Shown here one piece after another: positions 13,201 through 24,104 of a stretch of 64,000 nt of DNA. The notes beneath the pieces were generated by a model. It was given only the letters and a program-made list of their open reading frames with translations. It ran no database searches and was not told the origin of the DNA. Made by a program: the position numbers and the translations under genes. Source of the stretch: Fratercula arctica (Eukaryota; Chordata; Aves; Charadriiformes; Alcidae); the NCBI GenBank assembly GCA_947846985.1, contig CANTUZ010000004.1, positions 6,934,927-6,998,926 of the forward strand. The letters run 5' to 3'. The first letter of the stretch is position 1, and every line of letters begins with the position of its first letter.

Positions 13201-14980
13201 GCTCACAATTTCAGGTATCATGACCGTGGCTTTAGTTTTTGGAAACACTAATAGAGTTTCATTTTCTCCTAACTTACTTCTTTCTCTCTTTGGGTCCCCA
13301 TCCCCACACGTGGAATGTTTTGTGCATGTCCTGACTACTGTACACCAGGGCCCCGTCCCCATTAAATGGAGTTGCTTGTGGGTGAGTGTCATCTTTAGAC
13401 CAACGTGCTTCACTCCTGATGGTGTCTGATGTGTGATAATTCAAAATAGGGTCACTTCGGCAAGCGATAGCAGCCAAGAAAGGACTTTGATCTTCTGTTT
13501 AGATCCACTGTTTTCCCTTTAAGTCCATGGAGGGAACTTGCTTTGAGAGTGCATTTGCTTTAGTGTAGTTTTAGTGTTTAGCCAGAGTACCTTTGCACAG
13601 GCTGAGCCAGTGACGGTGACAGTTCGTCATTGGGATTTGGTGTGTGCCAGATCTGGGTTTTGGGGAACACTCAGGCAATTCTCCCACCTTCTTTGGTTGT
13701 TTTGATTTTGGTGCTCATCGTGAGAGGAGTTGAATTTCCTGGCATAGACTTCCCATAAACTAATTTTTGCATACATATGCTATTGGTACCAAAAGATTAT
13801 CTTTGCATCCCCAGAAAGAATCTGAAACTCTGATTTTTCCATCAGAGCAGCTTGAGTAAAATGAAATTCTGTGTTTGATCCTGCATATTCTGGCCTTCAG
13901 CCAAAGCATGGCTTTATGGATTCAGAAACTTGAAGAATGAATATAAGTAAAATTTTGAAAGCTAAAGAATTTGTGGGATGAAATTTCAGTAGTTCTGAAG
14001 CCCTTAGTGTTAGAAATGTAGCTACTAAGGTGAAGTAGAATTATTTTCTTTTTCTTAGGTTCCCTTGATGAATCCTAATCCTAGAGCTCAAGAGTTGTCT
14101 GTATTCAGAGGGCAACCATTCATATTTTCTCTTCATTAGAGGGCAGCTTTGAGTACTGATGTCCCTGTGAAGTTAGAGTAATCTAAATTTTAAAATGTCT
14201 TGATACAGTTCCTGCAATTTGCAACTGCTCCGGGAAATACAGATCAATAGAAAACAGAGATAGGTGTCTCCTTACAAGCCACATTACCCTTGGGCAACAT
14301 CAAGCTCTGGGCACATTATTCCTAAACTGGATCCTGAACTGTGCTGTTGTCTGTCTTAAATGATAGTTGCACGCCTACATGACACCTCAAGAGTATTGCT
14401 GCAGAAAGACAGATGGAGTAATCAAATGGTTATGTTAAATTGACTAACAGTTCAACTCTATTTCTAAACAGTGATTAAAGCCCAAGATAAATTTAGTAGT
14501 TCAAAGTGACTCCCAAGCAAGTGACTTAATAAGCTTTCAGGATGAAACACTGCTAAATTCTGGGAAAACCTTTGGTATGAATACTGAAGATATGTCCTGT
14601 TTCCACTTTGCAGATGAGGAATAACTCGCCAGCAAAGTTTAGCAGGAAAAGCATAAGGCTTCTTTTAAATGATGGTGCGGTCAAGTATTTTTTCTGCTTG
14701 GCTAATAATGTTACAGTTCCCCAGTGCTGAAGAGTGGGATTCTGTGACACTGGCAACCGGATGGGACTGGAATGAGAAGAAATTAAAGGTGGCCTGAACT
14801 ACTGTAGTAATTAGTGTGACCCTGTGCTTTTTTTTCTTGGTAGAAGAGTCTTCTCCTGTGCTGTTTCAGGCAGAATAAAGGGATGAGTTGAAGTTCAGTA
14901 GAACAGAAGATCGTGTGCTGGTCAGGTTTAATCCCCACCGTAACTCAACAAACACTCATTTGAAACACCTTCCCTAATGT
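10270..14980. other. intronic block, no gene seen
   Basis: Mostly unique sequence. A GC-richer part at 11.1-11.6 kb allows a 178-codon + strand open frame (11180-11716) with no recognisable domain. Nothing else stands out. Confidence 0.6.
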
Positions 14981-14982
14981 TT

Positions 14983-15072
14983 TATAACCTAGAGAATACT
15001 CATAAATTTGAAGATAATATTTGACTGTATAACCTAGATTGTACTTATAGATTTAAAGATAATATTTGACTG
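14983..15072. repeat. 45-bp tandem direct duplication (two copies)
   Basis: Copy 1 is 14983-15027 and copy 2 is 15028-15072, exactly adjacent. Both begin TATAACCTAG and end GATAATATTTGACTG; I count 6 mismatches in 45 positions (about 87% identity), so the duplication is not very recent. No target-site duplication or poly-A tail suggests transposition; replication slippage or unequal exchange is the simplest origin. Confidence 0.93.
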
Positions 15073-15542
15073 TGTCCATCAGGATTGAGTCTGTCACATC
15101 TTGAAATGACAGAGTACGTTAAGAGAAGTAATTGCCTCATCAAGGCTTTAGCTCAAGGTGCAGCTTACTTGGTTGAAGTACACGTTGACAGGATGACTAC
15201 TCCTTTATGCAGACAATGGTATCAAGTAGAGGTGCAGTCTTTCACCTCTACTATTTGGAGCCACTGTTTGTTTAAGTGGGAAAGAGTGGGAGAGAAAAAG
15301 TTGACTCAGGTAGAACACGCATTATGGTACTTAACAGAAACCACAGCTAGGTTGTTTTCCAGGTAACCTAGATCCATCAGACCAACAGACACTCAGGCAC
15401 AAAAGAAAGGAAAAAAAAAAAGGTAAATTAAAAAACAAATAGGCATAATGAAAGCCACAGTAATTTTCGACTCCAGTAATGTGATACAAAAACAAGCTAT
15501 ACGCAAAACAGACGTCTTCACATTGCATGGCAGTAAGATGTG

Positions 15543-16080
15543 AACAAACAGGATGTCCAGAAAGAAATAGTGGAATACATCAGCGAGGCAGCAGCTGCAG
15601 TTACTAGCATAAGGAAGATTTAGGTGTTGATAGTCCACAGTCTAAAACCAATCTATGAGTCTTCCACTGAAATTTTGTTTCCACCTTAATAGTTGGATGT
15701 GAAAGCTGGAAATCCACCAAAGCTACAGACAGACGTCTAAAAGCTTTTGAAAGTAAATGCCTGGGGGAAATAGTAGGTATTAAATGGAATGAATTTATAA
15801 CAAATACTGAGATTCGTCGGGGAGTTGAACAAGACTTAATCTCCTAAATTATCCAGAAATGAAGATGGAAATATCTAGGATATGTGGTAAGAGTGAAGCC
15901 AGATCTGATGCCAGACTGTCTGCCATGGCAGGAATGCCTTCAGGCTGACTGTAGAACATGTGAAAGGGGCTGACCAAAATAATTCCTCCATTGAAGCACT
16001 TAGAGATGGAAACATTACGGGTGACTTAACAAAGTTGGGGAAAGTCAAGGAGAAAGACAGATGGACAGCGATCAGCAGTT
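15543..16080 (+). mobile_element. decayed non-LTR retrotransposon, C-terminal reverse-transcriptase region
   Basis: Two adjoining frames show the C-terminal region typical of several LINE clades. From 15543 one frame reads DVQKEIVEYISEAAAAV, resembling the helix before the palm end. From 15689, after a frameshift, another reads CESWKSTKATDRRLKAF, then KCLGEIVGIKW, TNTEIRRG and, past in-frame stops, RWKYLGYVVR. These match the widespread pattern 'LYG-ESW ... RL-AFE-KCLR-I-GI-W ... TNEE ... RRLRWLGHV-R'. The reading frame is broken by several stops and at least one shift, so the copy is dead and old. This C-terminal extension is not that of CR1; RTE-type, L2-type or related clades are candidates. 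The 5' limit might reach about 15420, and nothing convincing is seen before that. Confidence 0.7.
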
Positions 16081-18355
16081 TCGCATTTATTTGAAGGAAC
16101 TCTTGGCAGTGTAGGGAAAAAACGTGAGTTGGGTGGCACCAAAGGTTTTAATCTAATATTTCATGTCTATTAGGGGCTATAAACTCTTGGCAGACCTGTA
16201 AAATGATTTCAGGACTTTTATCAGCACCGCTCCAGGCCTAATGACTAGAAAGTACATATTTTAAACCCAGAGTCCAAGCTCTGTCTGCGACTTGCAAGCA
16301 GCAGCTGCACTGAGCACTGTAACTTATGTAAACTCAGCACCACCCACTAGTTTCTAAGATCAACACACAAAGTGGTTTCTGCCAGTATGAGGGAGAAAAC
16401 CACCAGGTTGTCTTCCTGCATCCGGGAGGAGGAAGTCAGTGATTGTCTGCTTGCAATAATAAGAGAAGGCATGTCTGCCGGGGCCTTTTCTTCAAGCAGA
16501 GTATCTTGGCTTCTGACCCAGCCAGTGCACCGCTGTTCTTAATTAGGCTGTGTCTTGACTATATTAATATCCTGGAATGGAGCTACCTGGGATTTTACAG
16601 CCAAGCATGCAGTTCTTTGATATTGCCTGCACTTTGTCAATCTCTGGAACCGTGTCACCTGCACTGTTACGCCAGTGCCATCCTTGGTGACCACATCTGG
16701 CTATTCCCAAAAAGTCTTCTCCCCTGATGTGCTCCTCTGGCCCCAGACAGGCTCCTTAGCTGTGTGGCTGTGTTTAAAGACTCATGTTGCGTGTCTGCTG
16801 CTAGATGTCCTATATTGAATGGTGCTTCGCTGCACGCGCACTGCTTTGCAGATGCTGGTTAGAGGCTTCTTTCCTATTATATATACTTACCTGTTTCTTT
16901 TTTTCTCTTCTATTTATAACTAAAAAATTGATGAAGAATGTATTTTTTGAAAGGGAGAGAGGGCTTCATTAGTGTTTGGACATCTGGACTGCTGGGTAGT
17001 GAGTTAAAAGCCTATAGAGTGTCTTCTGGTTATTCCTATATCAAAAGCATGGTTGGGATTCGGGGACCTCAACAGAGGCATCCCCTGCTATCTGTTGTGC
17101 TCAGCAGGCTCCTGCCTGGCCACCAGCTATCACTTGGCAGGGAGAAAGCCTCTTTGGTAATACCTGCCAGCCGCAGGGAGGTATCTAAGATACCTTAGCT
17201 GGTCTCAAATGGTGTCAGCAACTGGATATGTGTTAGTTATGAAGAGGCAGGAGAGCTGTACCTCCGAAAGAGAGCGGTTTAAACCGGGATTTGTTGATTT
17301 TGATTTGATTTTGGGAATATATGCCTCAAGATAGATTTTAAAAAGGCGAGATCACCTTGGTTTCCAATTTCAAGTTCAAATGAGTGATATTTCTTATATC
17401 GTGACTTTATTTTCTCTATGAGTTGAATGACTTTTCCTTAGCTTACAGTTATTGTCACCAGTATCTACTTCGTTGCTTCAAATGGTCTTCCAGAGCCATG
17501 GTAGTAAAATAAGATCTTTCAAGTAACGAAAACCAGAAACTATGTTTTTTTCTGCCACGGAGTTGGCTGCAATGACGGAAAGTCATTGATTTCCTTTTGA
17601 AACTCTTTCTGATTGTTTCCTGGATGTTGCCTACCTGTCTGCCTATCTCTTCTTTCTTTAGAAGCAGCTTGTTTCACATACCCGGTTTGTTCCGTGAACA
17701 ATTTCTTTTACACTTTCTTTATTTGTACTTTGTTAGACAGGTCTGTAAAGTTTGGTCACAAGCCAGGTAATGTCATCAAGATTTTTGTGGTAGGGTAGTA
17801 ACCAGGTGTAAGCAATACAGAAACTGATATGACAAAAGGTTATATAAAATGGATCGTGCAGCTTTACAAATACATCTTCTTGTGTGCAGCGCTTTTTTGC
17901 TGCTGTCTGTCACACACTGAAGGTATTCAGTCTCGAGAAGCGTGTAGGGCATGTCCTGTTAATGAATCCTGTGAAAACAGAATGTAGGGGATGAAAAGCT
18001 GTTACAAGGCAGGTCCTGGTGGGACTGACCTGCTGTGGATTTTTGTCATTTGAGGCTAAATTGTCTCTCTGAAAAGAATCTCATTCCCTGCTGGTAATTT
18101 AATCAGTCAGGGCAATGGTAATATAGAGGTGTAGCTTATGTATGGAAAATATTGTATTATGTGGTAGATCATTGTTACAGCTTTTGAAAGCTTCTGAAGA
18201 GAATTGTAATATTTTGGCAGGAGTTCAAAATTCTCTTTCCTACAAGGAACAGGTTTGGTGGTTGTTTTTTTCTCTAACGTGTCATTTTGAGGTTACATGG
18301 TAACATCTGTCAGAGCTATGCTAACCTCTGTCATCCAGCTGTTATAATTGTGGTA

Positions 18356-18440
18356 TTTTCCTTCCTTTTCCTTCTCTTTCCTCTCCTTTCTGCTTTCCCT
18401 TTCTCCTCCCTCGGAAAAAAAAAAAAAGAAAAAGAAAAAA
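18356..18440. repeat. polypyrimidine tract joined to A-rich purine tract
   Basis: A C/T tract (18356-18412, interrupted only by one G at 18392) switches abruptly at 18413 to an A/G tract of 28 bases, mostly A. Long one-strand pyrimidine runs can adopt triplex (H-DNA) structures, and the Y-to-R switch allows partial fold-back. No gene function is implied. Confidence 0.88.
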
Positions 18441-18638
18441 CCCAAACCAACAAAACCCACCTCCTTTTATACTGAAACTTCAGGTGGAATGAAGTGGTTA
18501 TAAAAGCATCTGTCAACACAGGAATAGTTTGCCAAGCCAAGTATTTGGGTTGGAAGTCATGCCTTCCCAACTGCTTGAAAACAGGAAGTATCTCTGTTAA
18601 GTGATGGATAGCTCTACTTTGCTGAGAGGAAGAAAAGA

Positions 18639-18674
18639 CTTTTTTTTTTCTTTTTTTTTCTTTTTTTTTTTTTT
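18639..18674. repeat. T-rich run of about 36 bases with spaced C
   Basis: T-blocks of roughly 9-14 separated by single C residues. It is in opposite orientation to the A-rich tract at 18414-18440, about 200 bp away, so the two could pair imperfectly. An open frame of 130 codons across this area on the - strand is lysine-rich only because of these runs. Confidence 0.88.
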
Positions 18675-18780
18675 GTTTCTTTTCCGCCTCTAGGCTAATA
18701 AATGAGTTCTGCAGTTGTTCCATGTATGTAAAGAAAGACTCCTCTAGAAATGTGCATATGGGTGCACATGGCTATGTGTC

Positions 18781-18806
18781 TGTGTATATGTATGTGTGTG
18801 TGTATG
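18781..18806. repeat. (TG)n/(TA) microsatellite
   Basis: Thirteen consecutive TG or TA dinucleotides, in a longer TG-rich stretch that begins near 18751. It is part of the low-complexity cluster at 18.25-18.85 kb. Confidence 0.88.
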
Positions 18807-20199
18807 AATACACAAACTAAAAAAAAAAAACCCAAAACCAACAATCCACTTTGTACATGATCGGTCCCTGTCAGAAGCCAGCCCAGGCACATCTTATCCC
18901 AGTGATTCCTGTAAAGCTCTCAAAATCTGTCAGAAACAGCCTGCAGGATTGCAACGGCTCCTGGGTGATTAATTGCCAAAAGAGTCTGGTTCCAGGTTCC
19001 ATTACATGTAATTGTTATCTTTTTCTAAAGGGGTTCTTTTATTAAACCCATCCCCCCCCAAAGAAAAAAAAAAAAAAAAGAGGGAAAAGAAAAAAAGAAC
19101 TGGCATTCCTGAGGTTTTGCACCTCTTAGACAGGAGCACGGAGGACTCTCTTATGTAAACATACGCTGAAGAGGGTGTGTTACGTTGTTTATTAGCTGAT
19201 GATAGTGGTTTTTTTTTTCTTTAGTTAATTTTAACTTTACTAAAAATCATTTTATTAGAAACAGGGGAGGAAGAGCTGCACAGCATTTAGAGGAGAAGAG
19301 GGGGGAGTTCCAGTGCCTTCTCCGCATCAAAACCACACTGGGAGACCCAGCAAGTGGCGAAGGACTCGATCGCTCCCGCTCCTTACTAAAATTGCAGCAA
19401 AACAGCCCAAAATTGGGACATCTGCTGTAAAACTGCTCAGATTGGAGCATATTCACAAAGCAGGGGGGAGGAGAGCCTGATTCCCCGTTGGTGCCTCCAT
19501 GGCTTTGAATACATGTAAGAGGCTTGATTTGGAGCTGAATTTCTGTGGTGCCGAACTGGAGTATCTGGAATTGTATCAGTAGGGTTGCTTGGATTTGCAC
19601 TGCTTTTTACTGCATTGAAAATGTGCTGCGTTACTGACAGGTTTAGACTTTTATAGATGGAGGCCTGAGCAGAGTTTGGCTCCCAATGAGTGCTGCAGTA
19701 AATTGTGCCAACTGGCCAATTTAACTGTTTGAAATATCAGGGGGAAAAAAGCATGGAGATACTGGTTCTGCAGCTGCAGAGTATCTGCCTGCAGATGTTT
19801 CTGCCAAGAGAAGTGATTGAAACTTGGTTTCTTGAGATATTTTAATCCTATCTGAACAAAACCACATAAAAACGTGCTCTGGCATTGTCTGCATGGGCCA
19901 AGGAGCACATTGTTCCTCACAGTTGTGTTTACACGGTCTCACTGCTGCAATGAAACAAGTCTCCTCAAGCCTTCTATCTCCACAGTTCCCCTTGAATTAG
20001 CTATATTAATCAAACTCTGTCAGTGGCAGGACTGTGATGTACAGTCGGGACACTGATGTTACTCTCAATAAAAAGATGGGAGTATTTTGGTGTGTCCAGC
20101 TTTATGCAGGTTTGGAAACACATGCTTGGCTTTTTGCAGTTTTTCTGCTTCTGCCTCCACAAGTGGTTTCCTTAGATGGTGGAGAGGTGGAAACCATAC

Positions 20200-20560
20200 T
20201 CCCATCCATCCCTCTTCTCCACGCATGACCACGGCTGCTGGCTGGCGCAGGAGCGACCATGGGAGGTGAGCTTAGGAGGAGGCAGGAGGGCACAGCAGCC
20301 TCTTCCCAGAGCTGTATAGATAAGATAAGGCAGCTACACGCTTGGTGCCATATCCCCAAAGGCAGAGGCATAGCTACCTCCAGCTTGGAGCAACCCGAAA
20401 CCCCATGGTTTGGCAGAGAGGTGAGGGCTGTGGTGCAGATGCCAGACGGCAGGCAGGACCACAGGGTGCTGGGGCAGACAAGCTGGCCATGTGGTGGGCA
20501 CTGCGTGGTGGTGGTGGTGGTTAGGGACTCAGCCCAAGGTGGGACCTCATCCATGCCTGA
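20200..20560. other. GC-rich patch without recognised gene
   Basis: A GC-richer stretch with GGCAGG, GGTGG and CAGCC words. It is open on both strands (136 codons on +, 150 on -), and neither product resembles a known protein. It contains the short (GTG)n repeat. Confidence 0.5.
20505..20521. repeat. (GTG)n short trinucleotide repeat
   Basis: Five GTG units in a GC-richer patch (about 20.2-20.56 kb). Open frames on both strands cross it, reading polyvaline on + and polythreonine on -, but they show no domain and are probably chance. Confidence 0.85.
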
Positions 20561-21365
20561 CAGTGGACATCAGGGGAAGAAAATAAAATCAAAAGCAGCT
20601 CTGAATGCTTTGGCCGTGTGGAAGCTTGGTATGCTTTCACATCCACTCTGGGAATTTTTGCTTTCTTGAAGCACTTGTAGTGCTGCCTGTTTATAACTTA
20701 GTTATTTGAGTAGCACTCAGATACGTTTAAAATCGCCACCATTAGTGCAAATGACTGATTTGCTGTGAAACATGCAGAAGCAGGGTATGTCATTAAGCAA
20801 GTGACACCAATGGTTTCTATCGATTCAAGGCAGTTCTTTCCCCAGGTTTCATTTTATAAAAAAAGATGAATTTGTTATTTTTCTGCATACTGGAACTGCA
20901 GGGTAAACTGTGTATTACTGTAATAACTAAGGGACTGATGTGTAGTGATAGCTGAAGTTGTTAATTCCTGTTGGTAGTCAGCAAAGAGAGCAGTTCCAGG
21001 AGATACATTGAATTGCACAGAAAAGTTTCCCTCTGTTGACAAGACTAACTGGAAATGGCTTAAAATCAGTGATTGAAGGAAAGGATTAACTAATGGTAGC
21101 AGACGTGGAGCATAAGCAAAGTGAGTAGATGAATCCTACACAAGCAGGGGCAGTTCTGCTCAGCAGTGAAGGACAGATTGCATTCTTACTTTTCAGATGG
21201 TTAACTCTCCGTTATCGCTTCATCTTGGTTTGGACTCAGATGATATAAACTGTTTCCCCATTCAAGGTGGTTTACTGTTTGTCGGTGTATCAGACCACGT
21301 GTTTGTTCTCTGCCTTTAATTAGTACTTTGGGTTAGTGCCCAAGTAAAATGTTCCCGCTGTGCTC

Positions 21366-21520
21366 ACTGCCACTTGATAGCGCGCATTCTTCCTGAACAC
21401 CTGCTGTCAAACCTATCATGTCTTTTCTTGTCAACTTGCACAATGCTCCAGGTCTTGAGCAAGACTGACATGACGGAAGGGTTGTACAGCCCGGTTTTTA
21501 GAAATCTGTGTGGAAGGTGC
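21366..21520 (-). mobile_element. short non-LTR retrotransposon relic, same protein region, reverse strand
   Basis: On the - strand an uninterrupted stretch reads LYNPSVMSVLLKTWSI, then DKKRHDRFDSRC and RAIKWQ before a stop. This fits the LINE pattern 'YNASVMSVLLYG-ETW ... RLD-FDSR-LR-I--I-W', i.e. the segment just after the reverse-transcriptase palm. The YG before the tryptophan is lost, consistent with a small deletion. Sequence further along the element (towards lower coordinates) no longer shows the expected motifs. The frame stays open to about 21873 on the - strand, but I see no further LINE motifs there. It is probably the same broad clade as the + strand relic at 15.5-16.1 kb; chance similarity is possible given the short length. 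Confidence 0.55.
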
Positions 21521-23739
21521 AGTCTTTGCATAGGGACCGATAATAGGAGACTGCAACATTTTGTAGAAGCTAGTTTCCAGTGATATCTAATAAAATTCTG
21601 TTTGCAAGTGCAGTTTTTGCAGTAGTGGATATCCTGTAGGTTAAAGAAGCAAAACTGCTCCACCCTGAGAGGAACTGTGGATGTTGTGTAACGACAACAG
21701 AGAGTAATCTGCACAAATCTTGGGAGAAGTACAAGGGTGGTGACCAGCAAACAAGTCATCAAAGAGGGGAACTGGTTAGAGATGTTGGCATGTGCTGGTG
21801 GTGGTGACAGACGTTGGCACAGGAGGAGGAAGGTGGGGAGGAGGAATAGTGTGGGGAAAGGGGCTCTTGGCAAGAAAAAAGCAGTATCGCTTGACTCAGG
21901 AGCCTGTAATTACAAGACTCCAGCCTTGTGACACAGCAAATAAGCGTGTCACCTGAAACAGAGGAATTCGAGGTTGCCTCCTGAAGCAGCTCATGCCAGA
22001 TAGAAGGGGAATAAAAGCCTTGTGGAAAAACAAAATTTAGCTCTCCACTGGACTGTGGTTTTTAAATCCTTAATAGGGACGCTCTAATCTATTTTTTTTC
22101 CCTCAGCACCTTCTAATTTTGGTAATTAATACATGGTTGCAAAAAGCCTCCAGTAGCCTCTCTAGCAAACGGGATGGACGAGCTTCCCATACTTGAAACT
22201 TTCAAAGATCCTAAAATGCCAAGCGCTTCCTGGTCTGTTGTGCTGGGAGCGTGACCTGCTCTGGCACAGAGTGAGAACGAAAGTATCAGGCACCGAGGTG
22301 AGCCTCGAAAGCGTAGGAGAAGCACCTTTATGGGAGCTGACTTCACTCCTGCAAGAGATAAATGTGATGGCACAAGAAGGCCCTTTCATCGTTAACAAAT
22401 TCACTTCCGCAGCCTATCTTTTACCCGAATACTTTCCACGCTTGCAACACATCTGTCCTGACATGTGGGCAAAAACAGTGAAAGCATCTCACAAACAGTT
22501 ATTGCTTGCACAGACTGCAGGAAGAATACAACTGACTTTAAAATGCTTTACATATGTTCAAATAGTGTAATGATGAAAGTAAAAAAATTTGCATTACCAA
22601 ATCAGATTACAAGATACAGAATACCTCTCACATTCGGGAGTCTGTGTAAGTAGGGACCACAACCAGGGTTCATAAATAGCAATTGTTAATTTAAGTTAGA
22701 AGGATTTAGTTACAAAGGAAACGGATTGTTCTGTTATTTCCAGTCCTCTCGTTTTTGTCTGTGGTCTAACTCCAATGGACTCCAAAGGCGGGATTCAACT
22801 CTTAGTTGCATTTTTTAGGTTCTGCATTAAAAGAAATGTTTTTACTTGAAAGGAAATGTTTTAAATTTAGTATAAAAATCTGTTCCTACTTGTGGAGATT
22901 GATTGTAGCAGAGAACATGCAGTGACACTGATTCTCCAGATGAACTTTGTTACCTGCGGAACCTACTGGCTCTCTCTTACACACCTCGATTTGCCATTTA
23001 CTCTGCAGTTTATGTTTTGCTATGCAAGTTACCATTTATATAGGACATTTGATTATAAGATCTGATTAAGAGCAATTTTGATGAGTTAGGCATGGCTGTA
23101 GAAGTATGTCAGTAGGAAAGCTATTTTTTCTATCCCACAGAAAGCTCATCAGCTGCGTGGGCTTCTGTCAGCGTTATAATTCTGCATTGTTTGACAATGT
23201 AGTTCTTGAAATGGCCAAATATCCTTTGAAAATGCTAACTAAAAATGGCTGCTTTAAAAAAAAAAACCAACACACAGCAAAAAACCAAAAGGAGAGGAGG
23301 AGGAGGAAAATTAGCAAAGCCCTAAGGTTAATTCTAGTCCATTCTTAATAGGAACCACAAATATTTTCCTGGCTTTACCTATTTAAGTTTTCTTTCCTGA
23401 AATGATTATCTTCATACTTGCACACAAAATACACATTTTTGAACTAGCTATCTTTTCCAATGATGTATTTTGAAGTAATGATCTATTTTAATTACCAAAG
23501 AATTGAAGCATTTCCTTTTGAAAGGGGAGCAGTTTCTTCTTAATGAAAATGTGATTTTGCTATTGATGATATTATGTATTACGTGACGATTATCCCACTT
23601 TCCTAGTGCTCCCCTGAAGAATATTGTATCTGTACCACTAGTAACCTTTCAGTGTATGTGCATTTAGACCCCTTTCATAACTGTTGTGGTAACAACAAAA
23701 AAATTACATAAACTTGCAAAAGAATTGCTTAATGGTATG

Positions 23740-23960
23740 AAGTATTCTGGTTTCTACCAAAACCCCAATTACTTAATTTTGTGCCCTTCTTGGCCTGCGT
23801 AAATTATGCAACCCTCACATCTCACCATCAGTGAATTATGTAGCTCTGCGCACACATCAATTAATTTTGGCCCCATCAACTTCCCACCTTCTGTGTGCTC
23901 CTAGCCTCAAATCAGTTTTGCATCTCCCAGCCGGGAGCGGTTAATTTTTTTTCTCCCAGC
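23740..23960. promoter_or_regulatory. candidate conserved non-coding element
   Basis: Unique sequence with several homeobox- or octamer-like words (TAAATTATGCAA, GTGAATTATG, ATCAATTAATTT) and no repeats. It grades into the C/T-rich stretch at 23.96-24.10 kb. Inference only. Confidence 0.25.
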
Positions 23961-24046
23961 AGCTCATATCTGCCTGAACCTGCAGCCCAGCTGCGACTCC
24001 TCACCTTCCCCCACCTACCTCTCCTCCTGCACAGCTAAGCCACCGC

Positions 24047-24104
24047 CTTCTCCTGCAGAATTCCTCCTCCTCCACCTTCTTCTGCTGAATTCCTCCTCCT
24101 CCAG
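24047..24104. repeat. 29-bp tandem duplication in a pyrimidine-rich (TCC) stretch
   Basis: Copies at 24047-24075 and 24076-24104 share GAATTCCTCCTCCTCCA and differ at 3 of 29 positions. They lie at the 3' end of a roughly 150-bp C/T-rich stretch (23.96-24.10 kb) full of CTCCT and CACCT words. The unit looks like a slippage product of that stretch. Confidence 0.88.

Noticed and set aside
15085..15366. 93-codon + strand open frame just upstream of the LINE relic, considered as its 5' coding part
   Set aside because: It lacks reverse-transcriptase motifs such as YADD or the residues normally found before the C-terminal module, so it cannot be joined to the relic with confidence.
18331..18723. 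Lysine-rich 130-codon - strand open frame
   Set aside because: The lysine/glutamate run is the translation of T-rich and pyrimidine-rich simple repeats.
22193..22570. 125-codon + strand open frame considered as a possible exon or pseudogene
   Set aside because: No similarity to any family I know and no matching frame on either side. Retained only as a chance frame.
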